Assembly: GCF_002160755.1 (NCBI RefSeq)
Contig: NZ_NFLE01000015.1
Span: 1-64,000, forward strand
Direction: 5' to 3'
DNA: 64,000 nucleotides
Source: Lachnoclostridium sp. An14
GTDB lineage: Bacteria > Bacillota > Clostridia > Lachnospirales > Lachnospiraceae
A program made the position numbers and the translations under genes. Position 1 is the first letter of the stretch. Each line of letters opens with the position of its first letter. This document shows positions 44,168 to 53,591 of this stretch, in pieces. The notes under the pieces are model-generated. The model was not told the origin of the DNA, ran no database searches, and saw nothing but the letters and a program-made list of their open reading frames with translations.

Positions 44168-47100
44168 ATGGGATTGACAAAAGCAGTATTAAAACGGCCA
44201 GTCACCACCGTGCTGGTGGTCCTGTGCCTGATCGTCTTCGGTATTACCTCGGTGTTCTCCTCTAAAATGGAGCTGACGCCGGAAATGAATATGTCCATGA
44301 TGGTAGTCAGCGCGATCTACGCCGGGGCCAGCCCGGAGGACGTGGCAGAGCTGGTGACGAAGCCCATCGAGGACGAGGTGGGAACCTTAAACGGTATCAA
44401 CAGCACCACCTCCATGTCAGCGGAAAATATGTCCCTGGTGCTTTTGGAGTACGAATACGGCACCGACATGGATAAAGCCTATAACGACTTAAAGAAAAAG
44501 ATGGATAACCTGGATCTGCCGGACGACGTGGAAGTGCCTTCCATCATGGAATTTAACTTCAACGATACGGCCAGCATGATGCTTTCCATTAACAATTCAG
44601 AAGCAACGAACCTTTATAATTACGTAAACAACGAGCTGGTGCCGGAGCTGGAAAAGCTCTCCTCCGTGGCCAGCATTGATGTGAGCGGCGGTCAGGAGCA
44701 GTACATTCAGGTGGAAGTGATTCCGGAGAAACTGAATCAGTACCATCTGACCATGAACAGCCTGGTGACGGCCCTGGCCAGCTCCAGCCTGTCCTATCCG
44801 GCCGGCTCCACAGAGGTGGGCAGCCAGGATCTCTCCGTGACCACGGGAATGTCCTTTGACACGGTGGACAGCTTAAAGACCATCCCCATCACAGTGGGGA
44901 GCGGCGACATCATCTATCTGGAGGATGTGGCCAATATCGGCTACACTTTGGAGGACGCCTCCGGCATCGGCCGCTACAACGGCCAGGACACCATGACCCT
45001 TTCCATTAAGAAACAGCAGGAGAGCAGCGCCGTGGAGATGTCAGAGGATGTGACCAGAGCCATTAATAACCTGACGGCGACCACTCCCGGCCTGGAGGCG
45101 GTCACCATTTATGACGCCAGCGAGAACATTGAGGAATCCCTTTCCTCCGTTTACCAGACCATGATCATGGCCATTATCATTTCCATGGTGATCATCTTCC
45201 TGTTTTTCGGAGAGATCAAGGCATCCCTCATCGTAGGTACGTCCATCCCGATCTCCATCCTGGCGTCCCTGATCCTGATGAATCTTATGGGATTCAGCCT
45301 GAACGTGATCACCCTGGGCAGCCTGGTGCTGGGCGTCGGCATGATGGTGGATAACTCCATCGTAGTGCTGGAGAGCTGTTTCAGGGCCACGGACAACGTA
45401 GGCTTTAAGGAGTACCGGGAGGCGGCTTTAAACGGCGCCGGCGTGGTGATCAACTCCATCATCGGCTCCACCGCCACCACCTGCGTGGTATTCCTGCCCC
45501 TGGCCTTCTTACAGGGAATGTCCGGGCAGATGTTTAAGCCCTTGGGCTTTACCATCGTGTTCTGTATGGTGGCGTCCCTGATTTCGGCCATGACCATCGT
45601 GCCCCTGTGCTACATGATGTACCGGCCCAGAGAAAAACAGAGCGCTCCGTTATCCCGCCCGGTAAAGCTCCTTCAGGACGGCTACCGGAACATTATGGAA
45701 AAGCTCCTTCCGAAGAAGAAAACGGTTATGTTTACTTCCCTGGCCCTGCTGGTATTTTCCCTTTTCCTGGCTACGAAACTGGGATTTGAGCTGATGCCCT
45801 CCGTGGATCAGGGACAGATTTCCATCAGCGTGGATATGCGGCCGGGCCTGACCTTAGAAAAGGCGGACGGCCTGCTGAAACAGATTGAGGACTACATCGT
45901 TCAGGATGAAAACCTGGATTCCTACAGCCTGTCCTACGGCGGTTCCGGCCTGGGCAGCCTGTCCGGCTCCTCAGCGTCCATTTCCGCCTACTTAAAGGAT
46001 GACCGCACCATGGAGACGAAGGATGTGGCCAGAGCGTGGAAACGCCATCTGACCGGCCTTCCGGACTGCAGCGTGACGGTGGAGGAGTCTTCCACCACCA
46101 GCATGATGACAAACAGCGCCGATTCCGTGGATTTCATCCTGGAGAGTACCCAGTATGACGAGCTGAAAGAGGTTTCCGATCAGATTGTGGAGGCGATGAA
46201 CGGGCGGGAGGATGTGACCAATGTCCACTCCAGCCTGGAAAACTCCGCCCCCATCGTAAAGATCAACGTGGATCCGGTAAAGGCCACGGCCGAGGGGCTG
46301 TCCGCGGCTCAGGTGGGTTCCACCGTAAACATGATGCTTTCCGGCGTGGAGGCCACCACCCTGGAGGTAAACGGCGAGGATGTAAGCGTCATGGTGGAGT
46401 ATCCGAAGGACGACTATAAGACCATCGACCAGGTAAAGGGCATCGTGCTCACAAACGCCTATGGGCAGAGCGTGCCCCTGACAGATGTGGCGGACGTGGT
46501 ATTTGAGGACAGTCCGCAGACCATCACCCGTGCCGACAAGCAGTATCAGGTGACCATCACCGCGGATTATACCGATAAGGCCGCGGCGGATAAGACAGCG
46601 GCGAAACAGACCCTGACCAGGGAGGTTGTGGATCCCAGCATGACGGCCAATATTTCCATAGCTCAGAACGCTGTGGATGAGATGATGATTGAGGAGTTTA
46701 CGGCTTTGATTCAGGCCATCGCCATCGCCATTTTCCTGGTATTCGTGGTTATGGCGGCCCAGTTCGAGTCGCCGAAGTTCTCCGTCATGGTAATGACCAC
46801 CATCCCGTTCTCCCTGATCGGTTCCTTCGGGTTCCTGTATCTGGCGGACGTAAAGATCAGTATGCCGTCCCTGTTAGGTTTCCTGATGTTAGTGGGAACG
46901 GTGGTAAACAACGGTATTCTCTACGTGGATACGGTAAACCAGTACCGGAGAGAAATGGATATGAATACGGCGTTAATTGAGGCGGGAGCCACCAGACTTC
47001 GTCCCATCCTCATGACTACCCTGACCACGGTGATCGCCATGATCCCCATGGCGATGGCATACGGACAGAGCGGAGAGATGATGCAGGGCCTGGCCCTGGT

Positions 47101-47209
47101 AAACGTAGGCGGCCTTGGCGCATCCACAGTGCTGGCGCTCCTGATGCTGCCGATCTACTATTCTGTGATGAATAAAAAGAAGAAACAAGAAGTTTGGAAC
47201 GATGATTAA
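44168..47209 (+). CDS. RND-family (AcrB-like) efflux pump
   Basis: A 1013-residue pump with two homologous halves of six helices and large extracytoplasmic loops. The N-terminus AVLKRPVTTVLVVLCLIVFG and the SIVVLE box are typical. In transmembrane helix 4 the proton-relay position reads GMMVDNSIVVLE, with Asp395 followed by Asn where AcrB has two Asp. Helix 10 reads GTVVNNGILYVD. Proton coupling is therefore probably altered from AcrB but similar to other clostridial RND proteins. Likely substrates are drugs, bile compounds or lipids; unknown. Confidence 0.93.
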   Translation: MGLTKAVLKRPVTTVLVVLCLIVFGITSVFSSKMELTPEMNMSMMVVSAIYAGASPEDVAELVTKPIEDEVGTLNGINSTTSMSAENMSLVLLEYEYGTDMDKAYNDLKKKMDNLDLPDDVEVPSIMEFNFNDTASMMLSINNSEATNLYNYVNNELVPELEKLSSVASIDVSGGQEQYIQVEVIPEKLNQYHLTMNSLVTALASSSLSYPAGSTEVGSQDLSVTTGMSFDTVDSLKTIPITVGSGDIIYLEDVANIGYTLEDASGIGRYNGQDTMTLSIKKQQESSAVEMSEDVTRAINNLTATTPGLEAVTIYDASENIEESLSSVYQTMIMAIIISMVIIFLFFGEIKASLIVGTSIPISILASLILMNLMGFSLNVITLGSLVLGVGMMVDNSIVVLESCFRATDNVGFKEYREAALNGAGVVINSIIGSTATTCVVFLPLAFLQGMSGQMFKPLGFTIVFCMVASLISAMTIVPLCYMMYRPREKQSAPLSRPVKLLQDGYRNIMEKLLPKKKTVMFTSLALLVFSLFLATKLGFELMPSVDQGQISISVDMRPGLTLEKADGLLKQIEDYIVQDENLDSYSLSYGGSGLGSLSGSSASISAYLKDDRTMETKDVARAWKRHLTGLPDCSVTVEESSTTSMMTNSADSVDFILESTQYDELKEVSDQIVEAMNGREDVTNVHSSLENSAPIVKINVDPVKATAEGLSAAQVGSTVNMMLSGVEATTLEVNGEDVSVMVEYPKDDYKTIDQVKGIVLTNAYGQSVPLTDVADVVFEDSPQTITRADKQYQVTITADYTDKAAADKTAAKQTLTREVVDPSMTANISIAQNAVDEMMIEEFTALIQAIAIAIFLVFVVMAAQFESPKFSVMVMTTIPFSLIGSFGFLYLADVKISMPSLLGFLMLVGTVVNNGILYVDTVNQYRREMDMNTALIEAGATRLRPILMTTLTTVIAMIPMAMAYGQSGEMMQGLALVNVGGLGASTVLALLMLPIYYSVMNKKKKQEVWNDD

Positions 47210-47221
47210 GGAGGAAATGAA

Positions 47222-48394
47222 ATGAGAGGAAAACGCGACGGACGGTCCGGGCTGTGCTGCCTTGCCATGGCGGCAGCCCTGGCAGCCGGGGCGCCGGTGA
47301 ATGTGCTGGCGGCCAGCCCGGAGTTTGCCAGGACGGCCGAGGAGTGGGCCACGATCCGAGACAACACTCTGGAATACGGGGAAATCCCCGATCTGATTCA
47401 CGAGTACAACTCCACCGTTCAGAATAACCTGGTGTCCTACGAGGACTACAAGGGCAAGGACGCCAACGAGATCGCTAACGACTACCGGGACGCGGCGGAG
47501 GAGCTCTACGCCAGCATTGAGTGGCCGTCGTCCGACGATGCCGGATACGCCATGCTCTACTCCGCCGCGGAGTCGGCCCAGGCTCAGGCCAAGCAGATGG
47601 AGAAGATGGCCGACGACAACATTTCCGACGGCATGATTATCAAGTGGCAGTACGATCAGGCGGAGGCGGCCCTTGCCAGCACGGCTCAGAACCTGATGAA
47701 CCAGTATTACCAGCTCCAGGAGAATTTAAAGACCGCCCAGTCCGGCAAAGAGCTGGCGGAGGCGTCCTATAATTCCACCGTGACCCGCCAGAGCCTGGGA
47801 ATGGCCACCGCCAACGAGGTCCTCACCGCTCAGGAGGCGGTAAAGACGGCGGAGGCGGGGATCATCACCATCGAGAGCAGCATCCAGTCGGTAAAGAAGA
47901 ACCTTCAGGTGATGACCGGCTGGGCCTACAACGCGGAGCCGGAGATCGCCCAGATGCCGGAGGTGAACGTAACCCGCATTGACGCCATGAACCCGGAGAC
48001 AGATCTGGCAAAAGCCCTGGAGACCAACTACACTCTGATGATCGACAAGCGGAAACTGGAAAACTCCAACGATTCCGCCAACCGTCAGATTCAGCAGCAG
48101 ACCATTGGAAACGACGAGCAGAAGATCGCGGCCGGCCTGTCCGACCTGTACAATGACGTGCTCCAGGCCAGAGACGCCTACAGCCAGGCGAAAACCGCCC
48201 TGGAGCTGGAGGAATCCAATATGGCTGTCGCCCAGAAGAAATATGAGCTGGGGATGATCGGCCGCCTGGAATACCTTCAGGCCCAGAACAGCTATGTGGG
48301 CAAGCAGGCTGATTTCCGGATCAAGGAGCTGTCTTTGCAGGGCTCCATGGATGCCTATGACTGGGCCCTCAAGGGCAATCTGGCCCTGAGCTAG
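47222..48394 (+). CDS. TolC-family outer-membrane-factor-like protein 1
   Basis: A 390-residue exported protein with a Sec signal (cleavage after VLA near residue 30) and long amphipathic helices. Two OEP-type repeats are visible: YNSTVTRQSLGMATANEVL near residue 182 and KKYELGMIGRLEYLQ near 339. It shares the N-terminal DNTLEYGEI motif with the next gene. In Gram-negatives TolC spans the outer membrane; here no outer membrane is expected, so it may sit in or cross the cell wall. Confidence 0.8.
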   Translation: MRGKRDGRSGLCCLAMAAALAAGAPVNVLAASPEFARTAEEWATIRDNTLEYGEIPDLIHEYNSTVQNNLVSYEDYKGKDANEIANDYRDAAEELYASIEWPSSDDAGYAMLYSAAESAQAQAKQMEKMADDNISDGMIIKWQYDQAEAALASTAQNLMNQYYQLQENLKTAQSGKELAEASYNSTVTRQSLGMATANEVLTAQEAVKTAEAGIITIESSIQSVKKNLQVMTGWAYNAEPEIAQMPEVNVTRIDAMNPETDLAKALETNYTLMIDKRKLENSNDSANRQIQQQTIGNDEQKIAAGLSDLYNDVLQARDAYSQAKTALELEESNMAVAQKKYELGMIGRLEYLQAQNSYVGKQADFRIKELSLQGSMDAYDWALKGNLALS

Positions 48395-48408
48395 GAAGGA
48401 GGCCGCGT

Positions 48409-49584
48409 ATGAGACGAAACCGATTGTATGCCTGCTGTCTGGGGCTGGCGGCGGCTATGGCCATTTCCTCCCCGGCGGCGGCCCTGGCGGCCTCCCTTTC
48501 CGACTACGACGAGGCCACCCAGGAAAAGCTTTTGGACAATACTCTGGAGTACGGGGAGATCCGTGCCCTGGTGTCCATCTATAACCCCAGTATGAAGCAG
48601 GCGCAGCTCACCATGGACGACTCCCTGGCTGTCTACCGAAACGGCATGACGGAGTACAAGGACCGGGCGGCGGAGCTGCGCCGGGAGGCGGATAAGGCGG
48701 AGGACGAGGGAGATCTTCAGACCTACATGACCTATGAAATGAACGCCGCAATCCTGGTGCAGATCGCCAACCAGTACAAGGACGTGATCGAGCAGTCAGA
48801 GCGGATGTCCACCCAGAGGAGCATTGTCTCCGCGGAAGATATGCTCACCAGGGGCGTGCAGCAGATGGTGCAGGGCTACGTCCAGCTGGACCAGGGCTGC
48901 AAAGTGGCGGCGAAGGCCGTGGAGATGGCGGAGGCGGCCTACAACTCTACCGTGACCCAGCAGAGCCTGGGGATGGCCACAGAGGCAGATGTGAAATCCG
49001 CCGCCAACAGCCTGGAATCGGCCAAAGCCAGCTTAAAGGCCGCCGAGGACAACCGCGCCAGCCTGCGCAGCAGCATTTGCCTCATGACAGGCTGGAACTA
49101 TGACGCGGACATTGAGATCGGTGCGGTGCCTGTGCCGGATCTGGATGCCATCGCCGCCCTGGATCTGGCCGCCGACACGGAAAAGGCCGTGAACAACAAC
49201 TATGAGCTGATCTCCATCCGCCACCAGGGACGGGCAGGCAGCACCGTCAAGCAGGATATGCGGGACCGGAACTTAAGCGACGCGGAGACGGCGGTGAGGA
49301 TTTCCATGGAAAGCCTCTATGAGACTCTCCGGCAGCAGGTGATCACCTGGGAGGGAGCGGACGCCTCCTGGCAGGCCGCTAAAAAGGACCGCGCCGCCCT
49401 GGATCAGAAATACCAGTTAGGTATGATCGGCCGTCTGGAGTACCTTCAGGGCGAGCTCGCTTACCTCCAGGCCGAAAGCGCCAAGCTTTCCGCGGACATC
49501 AGCCTGCAGAAGGCGTATGAGGATTATCTGTGGCAGGTGAAGGGAGTCAGCGTCGGAGGAACGCAGAACAGCGGACAGAATTGA
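48409..49584 (+). CDS. TolC-family outer-membrane-factor-like protein 2
   Basis: A 391-residue paralogue of the gene just upstream. It has a Sec signal with cleavage after ALA near residue 28, the DNTLEYGEI motif, and OEP repeats YNSTVTQQSLGMATEADV (near 178) and QKYQLGMIGRLEYLQ (near 332). Two different TolC-like subunits suggest a hetero-oligomeric channel, since TolC is a trimer with internal pseudo-repeats. It is the last gene of the operon. Confidence 0.8.
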   Translation: MRRNRLYACCLGLAAAMAISSPAAALAASLSDYDEATQEKLLDNTLEYGEIRALVSIYNPSMKQAQLTMDDSLAVYRNGMTEYKDRAAELRREADKAEDEGDLQTYMTYEMNAAILVQIANQYKDVIEQSERMSTQRSIVSAEDMLTRGVQQMVQGYVQLDQGCKVAAKAVEMAEAAYNSTVTQQSLGMATEADVKSAANSLESAKASLKAAEDNRASLRSSICLMTGWNYDADIEIGAVPVPDLDAIAALDLAADTEKAVNNNYELISIRHQGRAGSTVKQDMRDRNLSDAETAVRISMESLYETLRQQVITWEGADASWQAAKKDRAALDQKYQLGMIGRLEYLQGELAYLQAESAKLSADISLQKAYEDYLWQVKGVSVGGTQNSGQN

Positions 49585-49620
49585 GATAGGAATAAGGGAC
49601 AGAAATAAGGGATACAAATA

Positions 49621-49664
49621 AGGGACAGATACCGGGGGAATTTTGGTATCTGTCCCTGTTTTTA
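49621..49664 (+). terminator. Terminator of the RND/TolC operon
   Basis: AGGGACAGATACC (49621-49633) and GGTATCTGTCCCT (49645-49657) form a 13-bp stem, followed by GTTTTTATT. Short AATAAGGGACAG-like direct repeats precede it. Confidence 0.9.
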
Positions 49665-49669
49665 TTGTA

Positions 49670-49860
49670 GTAGGAAACTGACGGCTGGCCCAGCCGTGCT
49701 CCGGCGCGGGTGGCGCTGCAGCGCACACTTTTCATCATGGGAAATAGCGTTTTCTATGGCCGTGGCATAAAAGCCTCCGGCGCGGGCGCCTTCCTCGCGC
49801 AGGAAGTGGCTGCTGACGCCTCCGCGCCCAGCGCCGGTGTACGCGCCCGCGGGCTTTTGA
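49670..49860 (+). repeat. Family A repeat, tandem copies 5 and 6
   Basis: First unit: ACGGCTGG-c-CCAGCCGT stem, GCTCCGGCGCG core, then GCGC-TGCA-GCGC and ACACTTTT (49670-49733). Second unit: a degenerate 5' palindrome (ATGGGAAA then TTTTCTATGG), AAAGCCTCCGGCG, GGCTGCTGACGCC and CGCGCCCAGCGCCGG (49735-49860). They fill the gap between the efflux operon and the convergent flavodoxin gene. Confidence 0.7.
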
Positions 49861-50340
49861 TCACACGCCCAGACTCTCCACCCACTTCGCCAGGCCGTCC
49901 CTGGTCTGCCTGCCGTTTAACAGCTTTCCATCCCGGATCACCGCGCCGGGGCAGACTGGCTGCAGATCCTTGGCGATGTGCCCCAGGCCGCTGCTGCCGG
50001 AGGTGGCGAACAGGAAAATGGTTTTTCCGGCGAAATCCCCGCTTTCCAGGAAGGTCTTTATAATGGTGGGAGCGGTGTACCACCAGATGGGAAAGCCCAG
50101 GAAAATCACGTCGTAGTCCCGCACATCCGGTATGTCCCCGGCGATAGCGGGGCGGGAATCCGGATCCTTCATCTCCACGCTGCTGCGGCTGTTCTGATCC
50201 ATCCAGTTTAAATCCGCGTCTGTGTAGGGCGTCTCCGGCCGGATTTCATAAAGGTCCGCGCCGGCGGCCTCCGCCAGAGTCTTTGCCACCCCGGCGGTCA
50301 CGCCGCTGGCGGAAAAATAAGCAACCAGTTTCTTTGACAT
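49861..50340 (-). CDS. Flavodoxin
   Basis: A 159-residue flavodoxin-like protein: N-terminal [19 protein letters not shown] forms the FMN phosphate loop, with [12 protein letters not shown] near residue 80 and [11 protein letters not shown] contacting the isoalloxazine ring. It is probably a cytoplasmic electron carrier or quinone/thiol reductase-like protein. AGAAGGGAG lies before ATG 50340. Confidence 0.88.
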   Translation of the reverse strand: MSKKLVAYFSASGVTAGVAKTLAEAAGADLYEIRPETPYTDADLNWMDQNSRSSVEMKDPDSRPAIAGDIPDVRDYDVIFLGFPIWWYTAPTIIKTFLESGDFAGKTIFLFATSGSSGLGHIAKDLQPVCPGAVIRDGKLLNGRQTRDGLAKWVESLGV

Positions 50341-50380
50341 AAGATCGTCTCCCTTCTATAGTAAATATCTCCATGCCTTT

Positions 50381-50409
50381 ATTATAAAACGGAACCCGGC
50401 TGCTGTCCA
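50381..50409 (-). promoter_or_regulatory. Promoter of the flavodoxin gene
   Basis: On the minus strand, TGGACA (50404-50409), a 17-base spacer and TATAAT (50381-50386). Confidence 0.65.
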
Positions 50410-50589
50410 ATGCCTCTGCCGCCTGACCGGCCATGCGTCCCCCGCATACCAACAAGGCGCAGAGCAGTGGAAACACCCCCTTCCGGTGCCTTGAAAATTG
50501 CCTTAAAATCGTTAAAAATGTAACAATAATACGGCATTTTCCAGACAAAATTATCCTTAAATAAGTTAAAAACATCTCAAAATCCCGCC

Positions 50590-50745
50590 CGAAACGCTAA
50601 AAAAATCTTCCGCAATCCCTTATAATTCCCCTGTTTTTCCCCTTACGTTCCCCATTTCCTCTCCTTCCTGCCCCATTCATTCCATCCCTCATCCCTCCGT
50701 TTTCCTGTAAAAAATCCCTCAAATCCCCCATTTTTACCCGCCCCA
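50590..50745. other. Polypyrimidine-rich stretch upstream of adhE
   Basis: In the 611-base gap between flavodoxin and adhE, this segment of the plus strand is strongly C/T-rich, with long CCCC and TTCC runs and few purines. No reading frame, repeat or hairpin stands out. Strand asymmetry of this kind may favour unusual DNA structure. Confidence 0.5.
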
Positions 50746-50848
50746 CCCGCCGCGGCAGACAGGATTTTCACCGGCGGCACAAATAGAAAAAGGTAAAAAT
50801 AGCCAAAGGAACCCCTGGAATGGGGAAAAATATCCACATTACTGATAA

Positions 50849-50899
50849 TTGACATTTTTTTAACATTAGACTATAATGAAATCGTTAAATAAATAACGA
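50849..50899 (+). promoter_or_regulatory. adhE promoter with Rex-like operator
   Basis: TTGACA (50849-50854), 17 bases, TATAAT (50872-50877) is fully consensus. TCGTTAAATAAATAACGA (50882-50899) lies at the transcription start and matches 11 of 14 fixed positions of the clostridial Rex consensus TTGTTAAnnnnTTAACAA. Rex senses NADH/NAD+ and classically represses adhE. Confidence 0.75.
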
Positions 50900-50951
50900 A
50901 AACAAATCAGGAAAGTTACTCGAAACCAATAAAAATGTAGGAGGATGAATC

Positions 50952-53564
50952 ATGGCAAAGGAAAAGGCAGTACAGGTACCAGAAATCATCGACAACGTGG
51001 ACGCTCTGATCGCGAAGATGAAAGCGATGAGAGAGGCTCAGAAGGTCTTTGCGACGTACACCCAGGAGCAGGTGGATAAGATCTTCTTTGAGGCTGCGAA
51101 GGCAGCAAACCAGATGCGGATCCCGCTGGCCAAGATGGCAGTGGAGGAGACCGGCATGGGCGTGGTGGAAGACAAGATCATCAAGAACCACTACGCGGCA
51201 GAGTACATTTACAACGCTTACAAGGAGACGAAGACCTGCGGTGTCATCGAGGAGGACAAAGCCTTCGGAATCAAGAAGGTTGCGGAGCCCCTGGGCCTGA
51301 TCGCGGCGGTTATCCCCACCACGAACCCCACCTCCACGGCGATCTTCAAGAGCCTGATTGCCTTAAAGACGAGAAACGCCATCATCATTTCCCCCCATCC
51401 CCGCGCGAAGAACTGCACCATCGCAGCGGCGAAGGTGGTTCTGGACGCAGCGGTGAAGGCCGGCGCTCCCGAGGGCATCATCGGCTGGATCGACGTTCCG
51501 TCCCTGGAGCTGACCAATGAGGTTATGAGAGGTTCTGACACCATCCTGGCCACCGGCGGCCCCGGCATGGTAAAGGCTGCTTACTCCTCCGGAAAACCGG
51601 CTCTCGGCGTAGGCGCAGGAAATACCCCGGTTATCATCGACGAGACGGCAGACGTGAAACTGGCTGTAAACTCCATCATCCACTCCAAGACCTTTGACAA
51701 CGGCATGATCTGCGCCTCTGAGCAGTCCGTGACCGTGCTGGCTCCCGTATACGACGCGGTGAAGAAGGAGTTCCAGGAGAGAGGATGCTACTTCTTAAAG
51801 GCTGACGAGCTGGATAAGGTGAGAAAGACCATCATCATCAACGGCGCGTTAAACGCCAAGATCGTAGGACAGTCCGCCCACAAGATCGCGGCTCTGGCCG
51901 GTGTAAATGTTCCGGAGGCCACGAAGATCCTGATCGGCGAGGTAGAGTCTGTGGACATTTCCGAGGAGTTCGCCCACGAGAAACTGTCTCCCGTACTGGC
52001 TATGTACAAGGCGAAGGACTTCGACGAGGCCATCGCGAAGGCAGAGAGACTGGTTGCGGACGGCGGTTACGGCCACACCTCCTCCCTGTACATCAATATC
52101 AATGAGACAGAGAAGATGGCAAAGCACGCGGCTGCTATGAAGACCTGCCGTATTCTTGTAAATACTCCGTCCTCTCAGGGCGGCATCGGAGACCTCTACA
52201 ACTTCAAGCTGGCTCCGTCCTTAACCCTTGGCTGCGGCTCCTGGGGCGGCAACTCCGTTTCCGAGAACGTAGGCATCAAGCATTTGCTGAACATCAAGAC
52301 AGTGGCGGAGAGGAGAGAGAATATGCTGTGGTTCAGAGCGCCTCAGAAGGTATACTTTAAGAAAGGCTGTATGCCGGTTGCATTAAACGAGCTGAGAGAT
52401 GTGCTTGGAAAGAAACGTGCCTTCCTGGTAACAGACAGTTTCTTATATATGAACGGATACACGAAACCGATCACCGACAAGCTGGATGAGCTGGGAATCG
52501 TTTACACCACCTTCTCCGACGTTCAGCCCGACCCGACCCTGGCAAACGCCCAGGCTGGCGCAAAGGCTATGGACGCCTTCAAGCCGGACGTGATCATCGC
52601 TCTGGGCGGCGGTTCCGCTATGGACGCGGCCAAGATCATGTGGGTAATGTACGAGCATCCGGAAGTAGACTTCCAGGATATGGCAATGCGTTTCATGGAC
52701 ATCCGGAAACGTGTATACACCTTCCCGAAGATGGGAGAGAAGGCCTACTTTGTAGCCATCCCCACCTCCTCCGGTACGGGTTCTGAGGTAACTCCCTTCG
52801 CCGTTATCACCGACCAGGAGACCGGCGTAAAATATCCGCTGGCTGACTACGAGCTTCTGCCGAACATGGCAATCGTGGACACCGACAACATGATGAGCCA
52901 GCCCAAGGGCTTAACCAGCGCGTCCGGCGTAGACGTTCTGACCCACGCTCTGGAGGCATACGCGTCCGTGATGGCGACAGACTACACCGACGGCCTGGCA
53001 TTAAAGGCGATGAAGAACGTATTTGACTACCTGCCCACCTGCTACAACGACGGCAGCAACGTGCAGGCCCGCCAGAAGATGGCAGACGCCTCCTGCATGG
53101 CCGGTATGGCATTTGCCAACGCCTTCCTGGGACTGTGCCACTCCATGGCTCACAAGTTAGGCGCTTACCACCACCTGCCCCACGGCGTTGCCAACGCCCT
53201 GCTGATCTCCCTGATCGTAGAGTACAACTCCGCTGAGGTTCCGACGAAGATGGGTACCTTCCCGCAGTATGAGTATCCGCACACCAAGGCGAGATACGCC
53301 GAGTGCGCGCGGTTCTGCGGCATCCAGGCGAAGGATGACGACGAGGCTGTGAAGAAACTCATCGAGAAGATCGAGGAGTTAAAGAAGGCAGTTGGAATCA
53401 AGGCCACCATCAAGGACTACGGCGTGGATGAGAAATATTTCCTTGACACTCTGGATGAAATGGTAGAAAATGCTTTTGACGACCAGTGTACCGGTGCGAA
53501 CCCGAGATACCCGCTGATGAGCGAGATCAAGGATATGTACCTGAAAGCTTACTACGGCAAATAA
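50952..53564 (+). CDS. adhE: Bifunctional acetaldehyde-CoA/alcohol dehydrogenase
   Basis: An 870-residue fused enzyme reducing acetyl-CoA to ethanol via acetaldehyde with two NADH. The N-terminal aldehyde dehydrogenase domain has the catalytic cysteine in DNGMICASEQS. The C-terminal iron alcohol dehydrogenase domain starts near residue 460 and has ALGGGSAMDAAK, SSGTGSEVTPF and the metal histidines in LCHSMAHKLG. It is a normal full-length AdhE. Codon choice is biased in the way of a highly expressed gene. GTAGGAGG precedes the start. Confidence 0.97.
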   Translation: MAKEKAVQVPEIIDNVDALIAKMKAMREAQKVFATYTQEQVDKIFFEAAKAANQMRIPLAKMAVEETGMGVVEDKIIKNHYAAEYIYNAYKETKTCGVIEEDKAFGIKKVAEPLGLIAAVIPTTNPTSTAIFKSLIALKTRNAIIISPHPRAKNCTIAAAKVVLDAAVKAGAPEGIIGWIDVPSLELTNEVMRGSDTILATGGPGMVKAAYSSGKPALGVGAGNTPVIIDETADVKLAVNSIIHSKTFDNGMICASEQSVTVLAPVYDAVKKEFQERGCYFLKADELDKVRKTIIINGALNAKIVGQSAHKIAALAGVNVPEATKILIGEVESVDISEEFAHEKLSPVLAMYKAKDFDEAIAKAERLVADGGYGHTSSLYININETEKMAKHAAAMKTCRILVNTPSSQGGIGDLYNFKLAPSLTLGCGSWGGNSVSENVGIKHLLNIKTVAERRENMLWFRAPQKVYFKKGCMPVALNELRDVLGKKRAFLVTDSFLYMNGYTKPITDKLDELGIVYTTFSDVQPDPTLANAQAGAKAMDAFKPDVIIALGGGSAMDAAKIMWVMYEHPEVDFQDMAMRFMDIRKRVYTFPKMGEKAYFVAIPTSSGTGSEVTPFAVITDQETGVKYPLADYELLPNMAIVDTDNMMSQPKGLTSASGVDVLTHALEAYASVMATDYTDGLALKAMKNVFDYLPTCYNDGSNVQARQKMADASCMAGMAFANAFLGLCHSMAHKLGAYHHLPHGVANALLISLIVEYNSAEVPTKMGTFPQYEYPHTKARYAECARFCGIQAKDDDEAVKKLIEKIEELKKAVGIKATIKDYGVDEKYFLDTLDEMVENAFDDQCTGANPRYPLMSEIKDMYLKAYYGK

Positions 53565-53591
53565 ATAAGGAGAAGGAAAGGAGATAGCAAA

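Noticed and set aside
42423-49584. Efflux operon as recently acquired from a Gram-negative
   Set aside because: Base composition, ribosome binding sites and codon style match neighbouring genes, and the TolC-like proteins have a motif not seen in proteobacterial TolC that I recognise.
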